A DNA stretch of 8,696 bases from an uncultured Clostridia bacterium (GCA_946497265.1 CAMMKL010000082.1:1-8696), one strand, 5' to 3'; counted from the first letter of the stretch, positions 1 through 6,744 are shown. Made by a program: numbers and translations. Notes: generated by a model from the letters alone, not told the origin.

Positions 1-1212
1 GACTTGGTAGTGGATAAGTCCAAAAAAAGGGCGGAAAGATCCGGTGTGCTTGCGGATGAGCAGCTCAAAGGAACTGTCTGCGCCTTCAAACTGATAGCCA
101 TGCTGTTCAAGATCCTTAAGGGCTTTCATGATTTCCAGGGTTTCGGGGGAATCCCGCTTGAGTTCCGGGTGGATTTTATGTATTTTGTTGAGTACGGCGG
201 TGCGCCCCGACATCTCAGACATCAAAAAGCGCCGTTCATTGCCAACCGTCTCCGGATTGATATGTTCAAAGGACTGTGAAACTTTGAGTACGCCGTCGGC
301 ATGCATACCGGCCTTATGCGCAAAGGCGCTGCTACCCACGTAAGGTTCCCCGGGACGAAGGGAGACGTTTGAAATCTCCGCCAGCCTGCGGGCCGTAGTG
401 GTGAGGCTGTGCATATTGGTTTCCGGTATGCACAGCTTTTGTAGTTTTAACTGTATATTCGGTATGATGGTAGACAGGTTGGCATTGCCGCACCGTTCTC
501 CATATCCTAAATATGTGCCCTGTACGTGGGCGGCTCCTGCACGAACGGCCATGACCGAGTTCGCGACCGCCATGCCCCGGTCGTTGTGGGTATGGATCCC
601 AACCGTTATCTGCGGAAACTCCTGTACCACAGCTCGTGTAATTTCAAAAATTTCATCGGGAAAAGCGCCGCCGTTTGTATCGCACAAAACCAAGCACCGT
701 GCTCCGCCGTTGACCGCAGCTTTCAGGGCGGAAAGCGCGTAGGCTGGGTCGTCCTTGTAGCCGTCGAAAAAATGTTCCGCATCAAAGAAAACTTTTTTGC
801 CGCGCTCAGTTAAAAAACGGCAGCTTTCTTCTATCATGGCAAGGTTTTCTTCCGTCGTGGTGCAGAGGATGTCGGTGACGTGCAGCTTCCAGCTTTTGCC
901 GAAAATACAGACAACTTCGGTGTCCGCCGAAAGGATAGCCTTTAAGTTAGCGTCTTCCGCCGCGGTAATCCCTTTGCGCCGCGTAGAGCCAAACGCCACC
1001 AGCTTGGCGTTTTTCAGCTCCATTTCCGCCGCCCGCTCAAAAAATTCCAAATCTTTGGGATTGGAGCCGGGGTTCCCGGCTTCGATAAAAGCTATGCCCA
1101 GTTCGTCCAGTGCGCGCACAATGGCGAGTTTATCTTCTACGGAGAAAGCGATGCCCTCCCCCTGGGAACCGTCGCGCAGGGTGGAATCCAGAATATCAAC
1201 AACCTGTTGCAT
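1..1212 (-). CDS. cimA: (R)-citramalate synthase, C-terminus cut by window edge
   Basis: The enzyme condenses pyruvate with acetyl-CoA to (R)-citramalate, the first step of the threonine-independent route to 2-oxobutyrate and isoleucine. The start ATG is at 1212-1210, with GGAGGA at 1226-1221 and an 8-nt spacer. The frame is open for 404 codons to the left edge. The N-terminal TIM-barrel shows DSTLRDGSQGEG (residues 9-20; metal and substrate loop), EAGNPGSNPKD, the metal-binding HTHND (about 207-211) and GYGERCGN (about 236-243). The last visible part (FELLIRKHTGSFRPFFGL) fits the C-terminal allosteric domain of this LeuA-like family. Citramalate synthases of this type usually run to about 530 residues, so roughly a quarter is missing. 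The very early DSTLRDG-QGEG signature and short N-terminus favour citramalate synthase over 2-isopropylmalate synthase; the ilvBN context agrees. It follows ilvN after 105 nt, probably in the same transcript. Confidence 0.92.
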   Translation of the reverse strand, partial: MQQVVDILDSTLRDGSQGEGIAFSVEDKLAIVRALDELGIAFIEAGNPGSNPKDLEFFERAAEMELKNAKLVAFGSTRRKGITAAEDANLKAILSADTEVVCIFGKSWKLHVTDILCTTTEENLAMIEESCRFLTERGKKVFFDAEHFFDGYKDDPAYALSALKAAVNGGARCLVLCDTNGGAFPDEIFEITRAVVQEFPQITVGIHTHNDRGMAVANSVMAVRAGAAHVQGTYLGYGERCGNANLSTIIPNIQLKLQKLCIPETNMHSLTTTARRLAEISNVSLRPGEPYVGSSAFAHKAGMHADGVLKVSQSFEHINPETVGNERRFLMSEMSGRTAVLNKIHKIHPELKRDSPETLEIMKALKDLEQHGYQFEGADSSFELLIRKHTGSFRPFFGLIHYQV

Positions 1213-1317
1213 GGGGTGTATCCTCCTATTATAAAAGATAATAGTAAGTAAAAGATGACAATGTCATGAATGAATTGTAAATGAGATCTTACAGATTTGT
1301 TTCCAAATCCGGGGAAG

Positions 1318-1827
1318 TTAATCCCTTTCCACATCAAAAATGCAAGTGTCGCCACACTGCAATGCAGTCATACCGGTTCGCGCCAACTCCAGGATACCCT
1401 GTTTTTTCAGATGACGGATCAGTTCATCCAGTTCATGCGGCATGGCGGTGGCCTGCATGGTCATGGAGTTTTGGCCGACGTTTACCACGGTGGCGTGGTA
1501 GGTGACCGCTATTTTAAAGATTGCCGCTCGTTCGGCAGGGGTAGCTCGAACCTTGATGAGCATCAGTTCGCTTGAGATGCTGTCTTCTTCCGGAAGGATG
1601 GTCGCAGTGGTAACGTCCACCACTTTAAGAGCCTGGTGAATGACTTGCTGGGCGATGGATGTGTCGCCCGACAGCATGACGGTGATGCGGCTGTAACGCT
1701 CATCCTGCGTGACGCCGGCGGTGATGCTTTCAATGTTGAATCCGCGCCGAGCGAAAAGCCCGGTGATGCGCTGCAATACCCCCGGACGGTTATAGGCAAG
1801 CAAAGAAACGATCTGTTTGTTTTCCAT
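1318..1827 (-). CDS. ilvN: Acetolactate synthase small (regulatory) subunit
   Basis: This is the regulatory subunit of acetohydroxyacid synthase. It binds the catalytic IlvB subunit, raises its activity and carries feedback inhibition by branched-chain amino acids. The product is 169 residues, normal for the family. An ACT domain opens the protein (SLLAYNRPGVLQRITGLFARRGFNIESI, given here as family landmarks NRPGVL and RRGFNIESI at about 13-35), followed by the second IlvN domain with MLIKV and the LARTGM segment near the end. The ATG at 1827-1825 is chosen because AAGGAG lies 8 nt upstream at 1841-1836. A longer reading adding 12 residues (from 1863) would put that Shine-Dalgarno sequence inside the gene. 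It lies 117 nt downstream of ilvB and 105 nt upstream of cimA, all minus strand. Confidence 0.95.
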   Translation of the reverse strand: MENKQIVSLLAYNRPGVLQRITGLFARRGFNIESITAGVTQDERYSRITVMLSGDTSIAQQVIHQALKVVDVTTATILPEEDSISSELMLIKVRATPAERAAIFKIAVTYHATVVNVGQNSMTMQATAMPHELDELIRHLKKQGILELARTGMTALQCGDTCIFDVERD

Positions 1828-1944
1828 GATGGTTGCTCCTTTTGTATGTGATACGGCGCGCACCGGCGCTGTTTCTTATCCATTGCTCGGCCGCCCGCAG
1901 CCGCGTAAAGGCCGGGGCGGGAAGCGGTTGGGAAGGGGAACACT

Positions 1945-3618
1945 TTATTCCATTTCGGTAACAATCTGTTCCACCGTACCGCCCGGCGGGATCATGGGAA
2001 GCACGTTGTCGTCGGGGGAGATACGGCAATCGATTACGACAGGACGGTGCATATCCAACGCCTGCTTCAAAACAGCATCGACTTCGCTGTCCCGTTCGAT
2101 CTTCAGTCCTTCGATGCCGAACGCATGGGCCAGCGCGACGAAGTCCGTTTTCCGGTGGGGGTCGGTCTGGGAAAAACGGCGGCCGTAAAACAGTTTCTGC
2201 CACTGGCGCACCATGCCGAGTACGGTGTTGTTCATGAGAACCACCACAACCGGGAAATTATAGGAGGCAAGGGTGGTCAGCTCGTTTAGATTCATGTGGA
2301 AGCTCCCGTCGCCGGTCACCAGCACGACGCGCCGGTCGGGATAGGCGGCTTGGGCGCCGATCGCCGCGCCCAGGCCATACCCCATGGTGCCGAGCCCGCC
2401 GGAAGTCAGCAGGGTGCGGGGCTGCAAAAAGCGGTAGTGTTGGGCCGTCCACATTTGGTGCTGCCCTACGTCGGTGGCAATGATATCGTATTCGCCGGTC
2501 AACCCCCGCAGGGTGCTGAGGATGTGCTCCGGCTGGGGGGGTACGTCGCCGGGTAGGGGGACGTCTTTGGGGGATTCCTGCCGCCACTGTGCAATCTGCG
2601 CTCGCCAATCTCCATGTAATTGGTAATCAAGGTGTTCGGTCAACGCTTCCAGGATGTCTTTCAGATCCCCGACAACATGGTGATGGGTGGAAACGTTTTT
2701 GTTAATCTCCGCCCGGTCGATGTCAAGTTGCAGAATCTTGGCCTGCGCGCCGAACCGGGAGCGGTTGCCTGCAACCCGGTCGGAAAAACGCGCGCCCGCG
2801 GTAATGATGAGGTCACAGTTGTCTACCGCCATTCCGGTTTCATAGGCGCCGTGCATGCCCACCATACCGATGGAAAGGGGATGGTTGCCCGGGAATCCGC
2901 CGATGCCCATCAAAGAACAGCAGACCGGGCAGTCGGTCATTTCCGCAAAGGCGATCAATTCTTCGGTGGCGTTCGCGGAAATCACGCCGCCTCCCGCATA
3001 GAGTAAGGGGCGCTCTGCTTCGGCGATCATTTGGACAGCCTTGGCAATGGCTTCCTCTTTCGGAGGGTTAGCCGGTAGGGCTTCCGGTTGCTTGGGCGCA
3101 TATTCACATGACTTGGCGGTAACGTCCTTGGGGACGTCGATGAGCACTGGGCCGGGGCGGCCGGCGCGGGCGATGGCAAAGGCTTGGCGGATGGTGTCCG
3201 CCAGATTGCGCACATCCTTGACCACAAAATTGTGCTTGGTAATCGGCATAGTGATGCCGGTAATGTCCACTTCTTGAAAGCTGTCGCGCCCCAAAAGATC
3301 GACCGCTACATTGCCCGTGATGGCAACCATAGGAATGGAGTCCATGTACGCGGTGGCGATCCCGGTGACCAGATTGGTTGCGCCGGGGCCGGAGGTGGCG
3401 ATGACCACGCCCACTTTGCCGGTGGCGCGGGCATAGCCGTCAGCCGCGTGTGCCGCGCCCTGCTCGTGCGCCGAGAGGATATGCCGGATTTTGTCCTGGT
3501 ATTCGTAAAGAGCGTCGTATATATTGAGGACGGCTCCGCCCGGATAGCCGAATACCGTGTCCACTCCCTGTTCCAGCAGACATTCTGCAATGATCTGCGC
3601 TCCTGTTTTCTCTGCCAT
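1945..3618 (-). CDS. ilvB: Acetolactate synthase large (catalytic) subunit
   Basis: This thiamine diphosphate enzyme joins two pyruvates to acetolactate (valine, leucine) or pyruvate with 2-oxobutyrate to acetohydroxybutyrate (isoleucine). The product is 557 residues, the usual length. The N-terminal ThDP domain has GYPGGAVLNIYDAL and the catalytic glutamate in SAHEQGAAHAADGYA (E52), followed by ATSGPGATNLVTGIATAYMDS. The middle domain contains the FAD-region segment SLMGIGGFPGNHPLSIGMVGMHG (landmarks MGIGGFPG and GMHG). The C-terminal domain has the Mg-ThDP motif VTGDGSFHMNLNELTT (GDG at about 436-438) ending in VLMNN. The ATG at 3618-3616 is preferred because GGAGGA lies 9 nt upstream at 3633-3628. 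An in-frame TTG at 3660 lacks a good ribosome binding site. It is the first gene after the T-box leader, and its expression is probably tied to tRNA charging. Confidence 0.96.
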   Translation of the reverse strand: MAEKTGAQIIAECLLEQGVDTVFGYPGGAVLNIYDALYEYQDKIRHILSAHEQGAAHAADGYARATGKVGVVIATSGPGATNLVTGIATAYMDSIPMVAITGNVAVDLLGRDSFQEVDITGITMPITKHNFVVKDVRNLADTIRQAFAIARAGRPGPVLIDVPKDVTAKSCEYAPKQPEALPANPPKEEAIAKAVQMIAEAERPLLYAGGGVISANATEELIAFAEMTDCPVCCSLMGIGGFPGNHPLSIGMVGMHGAYETGMAVDNCDLIITAGARFSDRVAGNRSRFGAQAKILQLDIDRAEINKNVSTHHHVVGDLKDILEALTEHLDYQLHGDWRAQIAQWRQESPKDVPLPGDVPPQPEHILSTLRGLTGEYDIIATDVGQHQMWTAQHYRFLQPRTLLTSGGLGTMGYGLGAAIGAQAAYPDRRVVLVTGDGSFHMNLNELTTLASYNFPVVVVLMNNTVLGMVRQWQKLFYGRRFSQTDPHRKTDFVALAHAFGIEGLKIERDSEVDAVLKQALDMHRPVVIDCRISPDDNVLPMIPPGGTVEQIVTEME

Positions 3619-3704
3619 TTCTGTATTTCCTCCATCCAATCCAAATTTGCGGTTTTCCAACGGAATATTTTCGCTTTCAGTATTCTAAGGTGGTTTCCGG
3701 CAAT

Positions 3705-3750
3705 CAAAAAAGGATAACCCTTGTCTCTTAGCCGAGACGAAGGTTATCCT
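3705..3750 (-). terminator. T-box leader intrinsic terminator
   Basis: Read on the minus strand, a 17-position stem (3750-3734 with 3727-3711) closes a 6-nt loop (3733-3728, GGCTAA). It contains one G-U wobble and one C-A mismatch, and is followed directly by a run of six T at 3711-3706. This is the regulatory terminator of the T-box leader: it forms when the cognate tRNA is charged and stops transcription before ilvB. Its 5' arm contains CGTCTC, which can instead pair with the T-box sequence to form the antiterminator. Confidence 0.93.
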
Positions 3751-3992
3751 CCGCGGTACCACTCTGCTTGCCTCCGTGAAAAGAAGGCCGCTTATCGCAT
3801 CGGGCGCATAACGCCGAATGCCGTCCCGGTAACGGCGGGCTACCGTTCGCGCTTACCATCCGGCCCTGTCGGATTTCAGCGGAAAGCTCTAGGGTGATTT
3901 TCACGCGAACCTGTCGCCCGCCTCGCACCATCCGGCGGCTCTCTGTGCACTGTGGGTGCGCGCTACTCTTCCCTGTCAACGCTTTTATTTTT
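3705..3992 (-). promoter_or_regulatory. T-box riboswitch leader, probable isoleucine specifier
   Basis: The leader runs from the predicted start near 3992 to the terminator. The T-box core AGAGTGGTACCGCGG lies at 3765-3751, with the tRNA-acceptor-binding UGGU fitting a tRNA with discriminator A followed by CCA. Stem I is recognisable at the 5' end: GAAGAGTAG (the AGUA side of the specifier-loop E motif) near 3972-3964, an AGAGAG/GGTGCGAGGCGG distal region, and the returning strand GTGAAAATCACCC. In that strand the codon AUC at 3898-3896, after GUGAA and followed by A, is the best candidate specifier and means isoleucine. Uncharged tRNA-Ile would then stabilise the antiterminator and permit ilvB-ilvN-cimA transcription. 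The T-box call is firm; the specifier codon is inferred by position. Confidence 0.93.
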
Positions 3993-3997
3993 TGTAT

Positions 3998-4026
3998 ATT
4001 ATACGATAGATGAAGCTGTTTGTCAA
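3998..4026 (-). promoter_or_regulatory. Sigma-A promoter of the ilvB operon
   Basis: On the minus strand a perfect TTGACA (4026-4021) and a perfect TATAAT (4003-3998) are separated by exactly 17 nt, and the T-box leader begins right after. This predicts initiation around 3990-3992. Such a strong consensus promoter suits an operon controlled by transcription attenuation rather than by initiation. Confidence 0.93.
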
Positions 4027-4030
4027 TCAC

Positions 4031-4860
4031 TTAAACAGTTTGGAATAGGATAAGGCTAAATATCAACCCTTACCTTGCGCTTGTTTCTTCAAAACGGCTC
4101 CCGTCGTTTCCAATGTAGCACTTTAAGAAGTCCCCTATATGCACAGAAGGATCTGGCGTTATCACACCGGTTCCCAATACGTCGATATAAACGGTTCCGC
4201 TTCGTCTTCCAGAGGCGCTTTCGGTAAAAGCATAGATGCGGTTACAATCGTAACCACCGTAGAAATCTACGTATGAATAAGTATTCGTGTGAGTTCCAGC
4301 GCCTGCCAAGGCAGCGTTATCAATCCGTCTGTTTGGATGTGACGAATTAGTACGGTTTTGCTCGAAAAATCTCTCTTCAAGCGTCCTGCCTGTCGGCGGG
4401 ACCGCACAGCGAAACTACTTACAGCAGATTGAGAAAGAAACCTATCTGCGGACAGGCGGGTGTCGCCATCAACAAAGGTGATACAGTTGCCGTCTTCACA
4501 GCAACAGCAATTCCGGCGTTCCAGAGGCAGCAAGTCTTAGTAGGGGTTATCTCCCTGTGTTACCTCTGTTTGCTTACCGTTGCCGCTCTCACCGAAAGGC
4601 TTCCTGCCACATCGTCGCAAGCTACGTCTCGTTCGTTTCAAACTACTTGCTCCGCTGCTTCTCCTCTCCCCGCTAAGACATAAAGCTTTGCGTGGGCCAG
4701 ACATTACAGTACTTCCACAGCCGGGGTATTACTTTTTGGACGGTCATTCTGTTTTCAAGGTGCTATCCATCGATGAACTACCCTAAGTTTACACCCAAAT
4801 AACCGCGCGGAAAAGTAGGCAATCGGATTAAAAACAGGCTATTTCCACGCTCGGAGTTGT
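4031..4860. other. Unassigned intergenic block between ilv promoter and GNAT gene
   Basis: No convincing complete gene is visible here. Both strands carry short open frames of 60-90 codons without usable ribosome binding sites, and they overlap one another antisense, as expected by chance. A small hairpin-capable stretch lies at about 4383-4400 (GTCCTGCC pairing with GGCGGGAC with one wobble). Base composition is visibly richer in GC than the genes that follow at 4921, with the change falling near 4820-4860. It is not recognisable to me as rRNA, tRNA, tmRNA, RNase P RNA or a group II intron. The 4070-4309 part is treated separately as a possible coding fragment. The block may be debris or a non-coding part of a mobile element. 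Confidence 0.4.
4070..4309 (-). pseudogene. Possible orphan coding fragment, unrecognised
   Basis: A 79-codon minus-strand frame ends in TAA at 4070. Its content looks protein-like rather than random: many Gly, Tyr, Asp and Thr residues in alternating hydrophobic patterns (YSYVDFYGGYDCNRIYAF, then GTVYIDVLGTGV and GDFLKCYIGNDG), suggesting a beta-rich domain. I do not recognise the family. The only start is a TTG at 4309 with no Shine-Dalgarno sequence. The frame stays open upstream for about 35 more codons to a TAG near 4425 without an ATG. It could be the 3' end of a broken gene or a chance reading. It lies about 40 bp upstream of the ilv promoter, in the same direction. Confidence 0.25.
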
Positions 4861-4905
4861 GATAGAATGAAAATAACAAAGTAACGAATCAGTTTTAGCT
4901 GAAAC

Positions 4906-4912
4906 AAAGGAG
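4906..4912 (+). promoter_or_regulatory. Ribosome binding site of the GNAT gene
   Basis: AAAGGAG sits 8 nt before the ATG at 4921 and fixes the start. Upstream, TAGAAT at 4863-4868 is a plausible -10 box, but no matching -35 box is clear. Confidence 0.7.
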
Positions 4913-4920
4913 AATAAGGC

Positions 4921-5478
4921 ATGATAATTGAAACGGAAAGATTGATTTTGCGGCCCTTTACAGAGAATGACGCAGCAGATGTATATGAGTATCTTAAAGA
5001 GCCAGCGGTTAATTGTTTTGCCTGCATGAAACTAGACCCGGTAGAAGAAGCGAAAGAAGAAATGAAAAAACGTGTAAGTGAAACAGAATATTATTTTGCA
5101 ATTACGCTTAAAGACTCTGGTAAAGTAATTGGCGAAATAGACGCATATCCAGAAACAGGAGAGCTACACACTGATGAAAATTACGTTCGTGATACCTTTA
5201 GCCCCTGTTGGATGTTGAACGCTGATTATCAAGGGAAAGGATATGCTTTTGAAGCAGCACACCCCTTCTTTGATTATCTATTTAGCAAGAAAGGTGCAAG
5301 GCGTATTTATACATATGTAGAAGACTATAACCGTTCCAGTCAGCATTTGTGCGAAAAACTCGGTATGCGTCGAGAGGGTTTGTTTCTGGAATTTGTATCA
5401 TTTGTAAATAATCCCGATGGAACGCCTCGCTATGAAAACACCTACCAGTATGCTATTTTGAAAAAGGAGTGGCGTTGA
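4921..5478 (+). CDS. GNAT family N-acetyltransferase (RimJ/RimL-like)
   Basis: This 185-residue protein belongs to the GNAT superfamily and would transfer an acetyl group from acetyl-CoA to an amine; the substrate cannot be read from the sequence. The N-terminus IETERLILRPFTENDA is the classic opening of the Acetyltransf_3 (RimJ/RimL) group. YQGKGYAFEAA (about 103-113) is the acetyl-CoA pyrophosphate-binding motif A (Q-x-x-G-x-A type). NRSSQHLCEKLGMRREG is the C-terminal motif B, in which the Asn and Ser-rich turn precedes the LGMRREG strand. The C-terminal ENTYQYAILKKEWR is typical as well. It is AT-rich compared with the ilv genes and lies 135 nt upstream of a chloramphenicol acetyltransferase, suggesting co-acquisition. 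Protein N-terminal acetylation, antibiotic acetylation or another small amine are all possible. Confidence 0.9.
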   Translation: MIIETERLILRPFTENDAADVYEYLKEPAVNCFACMKLDPVEEAKEEMKKRVSETEYYFAITLKDSGKVIGEIDAYPETGELHTDENYVRDTFSPCWMLNADYQGKGYAFEAAHPFFDYLFSKKGARRIYTYVEDYNRSSQHLCEKLGMRREGLFLEFVSFVNNPDGTPRYENTYQYAILKKEWR

Positions 5479-5481
5479 TAA

Positions 5482-5613
5482 ATATACTTTTTCGAGCTGA
5501 GAAAGAGGAGGGCATGGCTCCATACAAGAACTAAAAAACTACATTTGGAGCATGGCTTGGCATTGGAACAGCTTGCCGAGCAGACTCACAGAATTAATTT
5601 AGGGGGTAAAAAA
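5482..5613 (+). pseudogene. Remnant of an XRE-type helix-turn-helix regulator
   Basis: The frame that leads without a stop into the cat gene encodes KKLHLEHGLALEQLAEQ at about 5533-5583. This closely follows the start of the lambda-repressor-like (HTH_3/XRE) fold, whose usual form is a KLR-EHGLTLEQLAEKTG-like helix 1 to helix 2. The similarity stops after EQTH, where helix 3 should begin. There is no upstream ATG with a ribosome binding site in this frame, and a TAA lies at 5479-5481. I infer a truncated regulator gene interrupted at the point where the cat cassette begins. The stretch is short, so chance similarity is not excluded. Confidence 0.4.
5601..5606 (+). promoter_or_regulatory. Ribosome binding site deciding the cat start
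   Basis: AGGGGG lies 7 nt before ATG at 5614. It supports that start over an in-frame TTG at 5545, which has no comparable site and would add 23 residues belonging to an upstream gene remnant. Confidence 0.75.
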
Positions 5614-6237
5614 ATGATATTTGAAAAAATTGATAGGAGTACGTGGGCGCGAAAAGAACATTTTGAACATTTTTTCTCAAAGGTTCCCTGTACTTACAGC
5701 ATGACCGTTACATTAGATATTACAAAAATAAAGGAGCAACAGATTAAGTTATATCCGGCTATGCTCTATTATCTTACAACCGTTGTGAATCGTCATTCTG
5801 AATTTAGAACCTCTTTCAACGAGGATAATGAATTGGGTATATACAGTGAAATGATACCTTGCTATACAGTATTTCATAAGGATACCGAAACATTTTCTAA
5901 TCTCTGGACTATCTATACGCCAAATATTGAAGAGTTTTGCGCTACATATGAAAATGATATTTTACAGTACAGAGATCAAAAAGGAATAGCGGCAAAACCA
6001 AATGTTCCCAGTAACAACTTTAGTGTGTCAATGATACCGTGGGCAACATTTGAGGGATTTAACTTGAACTTGCAAAAAGGATATGATTATTTGAAGCCTA
6101 TTTTTACAATAGGGAAATATTATCGAGAAGCTGGACGAACGCTAATTCCTTTGGCAATTCAGGTTCACCATGCCGTATGTGACGGATTTCATGTCTGTCG
6201 ATTTATAGATGAATTACAAAAATTGATAAATATATGA
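5614..6237 (+). CDS. Chloramphenicol O-acetyltransferase, CatP-like (type A)
   Basis: The enzyme inactivates chloramphenicol in the cytoplasm by acetylating its 3-hydroxyl with acetyl-CoA, and works as a trimer. The product is 207 residues, the length of clostridial CatP. The catalytic signature HHAVCDGFH is intact, with the general-base histidine at H186 and the structural aspartate at D190. Family landmarks MIFEKIDRSTWARKEHF (1-17), VPCTYSMTV, KLYPAMLYYL, NRHSEFRT, VSMIPWATFEGFNLNLQKGYDY (landmarks SMIPW and FNLNLQKG) and FTIGKYY are all present, so the enzyme should be active. From memory it resembles CatP of Clostridium perfringens transposons more than the staphylococcal Cat proteins; the exact allele needs a database. 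The start is ATG 5614 with AGGGGG upstream. Codon use is AT-rich like the GNAT gene before it, and a dead IS3 transposase follows directly. Confidence 0.95.
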   Translation: MIFEKIDRSTWARKEHFEHFFSKVPCTYSMTVTLDITKIKEQQIKLYPAMLYYLTTVVNRHSEFRTSFNEDNELGIYSEMIPCYTVFHKDTETFSNLWTIYTPNIEEFCATYENDILQYRDQKGIAAKPNVPSNNFSVSMIPWATFEGFNLNLQKGYDYLKPIFTIGKYYREAGRTLIPLAIQVHHAVCDGFHVCRFIDELQKLINI

Positions 6238-6240
6238 GTA

Positions 6241-6744
6241 GAAATGGCACGGCTACATCAAGAGGGATACAGATGTCGGAAAATCGGAGAAAAATTCGAG
6301 TTACCTAAGGAATAGAAAAAAAGAATACCTGAGATGGCCAAGAAGGAAAGCAGAGAGAGCATCAAGTTCTAAAACGGTGTAGGAGGCCTGTAAAAGCTGC
6401 CCCGGAAACCATAACAGCCCTGCAAAATGAAGTGAAGTAATTACGTATGGAGAAAACGCTGGAACAAATCCAGAATTTAAAACAGAGGATGTTTAATGTA
6501 TGCCTATGACAGCTACAGAATACAGATTTGGGTCCAAATGGCAAATTACAACTACAAGACGGGTTTTATCGTGCATTGCTCAAATATGGATTGCTGGCGA
6601 AGATTCGCCGCAAGAGAATTTTTTCATTGCGATGATGTAACGCGTACTTATCTCAATCTGCTGAAACGAAACTTCCATGCGAAACTACCAAAACCAGTAT
6701 TGAAACACCAGCTATTTCCCCACGAAATAAGGATCTTTCTTTAA
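6241..6744 (+). pseudogene. Degraded IS3-family transposase (OrfA and OrfB scraps)
   Basis: Three frames must be joined to read a transposase. Frame 1 (6241-6312) gives ARLHQEGYRCRKIGEKFELPKE, an HTH like that of IS3 OrfA (landmark LHQEGY..RKIGEKF). Frame 2 continues at about 6323 with KEYLRWPRRKAER. Frame 3 (6390-6493) gives ITALQNEVK, a stop, then LRMEKTLEQIQ, like the OrfA leucine-zipper end. An OrfB-like part follows: LLKYGLLAKIRRKRIFS in frame 3 (about 6570-6620), then TYLNLLKRNFHAKLPKP in frame 1 (about 6645-6700), matching the usual G-L-x-A-x-I-R-R-K-R ... NLLxRxFxAxxPN stretch just before the catalytic domain. The DDE catalytic core is absent. Several frameshifts, stops and a missing middle and end make it clearly non-functional. 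No terminal inverted repeats were identified. Confidence 0.75.

Noticed and set aside
1563..2203. Minus-strand open frames overlapping the ilvB-ilvN junction
   Set aside because: They are out-of-frame readings of ilvN and the ilvB end; the ilv products are full length without them.
2047..3717. Several plus-strand open frames of 80-177 codons
   Set aside because: They are antisense shadows of ilvB, which has all catalytic motifs; none has a ribosome binding site or recognisable domain.
3728..4030. Minus-strand 100-codon open frame beginning near the ilv promoter
   Set aside because: It lies wholly over the promoter, T-box leader and terminator; its start overlaps the -35 box, upstream of the predicted transcription start, so it is a chance frame in a structured leader.
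4267..4533. Minus-strand 88-codon frame with a CCCC run
   Set aside because: No ribosome binding site, odd composition, and it conflicts with the more protein-like frame at 4070-4309 where they overlap.
4429..4786. Plus-strand frames of 84 and 68 codons in the unassigned block
   Set aside because: Low-complexity Leu/Pro/Ser/Ala-rich translations without Shine-Dalgarno sites, overlapping one another and an antisense frame; no family recognised.
4290..4800. Group II intron, tmRNA, RNase P RNA or antisense rRNA
   Set aside because: None of the conserved cores I know for these RNAs (domain V, GGTTTCGAC-type tmRNA end, GAGGAAAGTC of RNase P, 23S helices) could be found on either strand.
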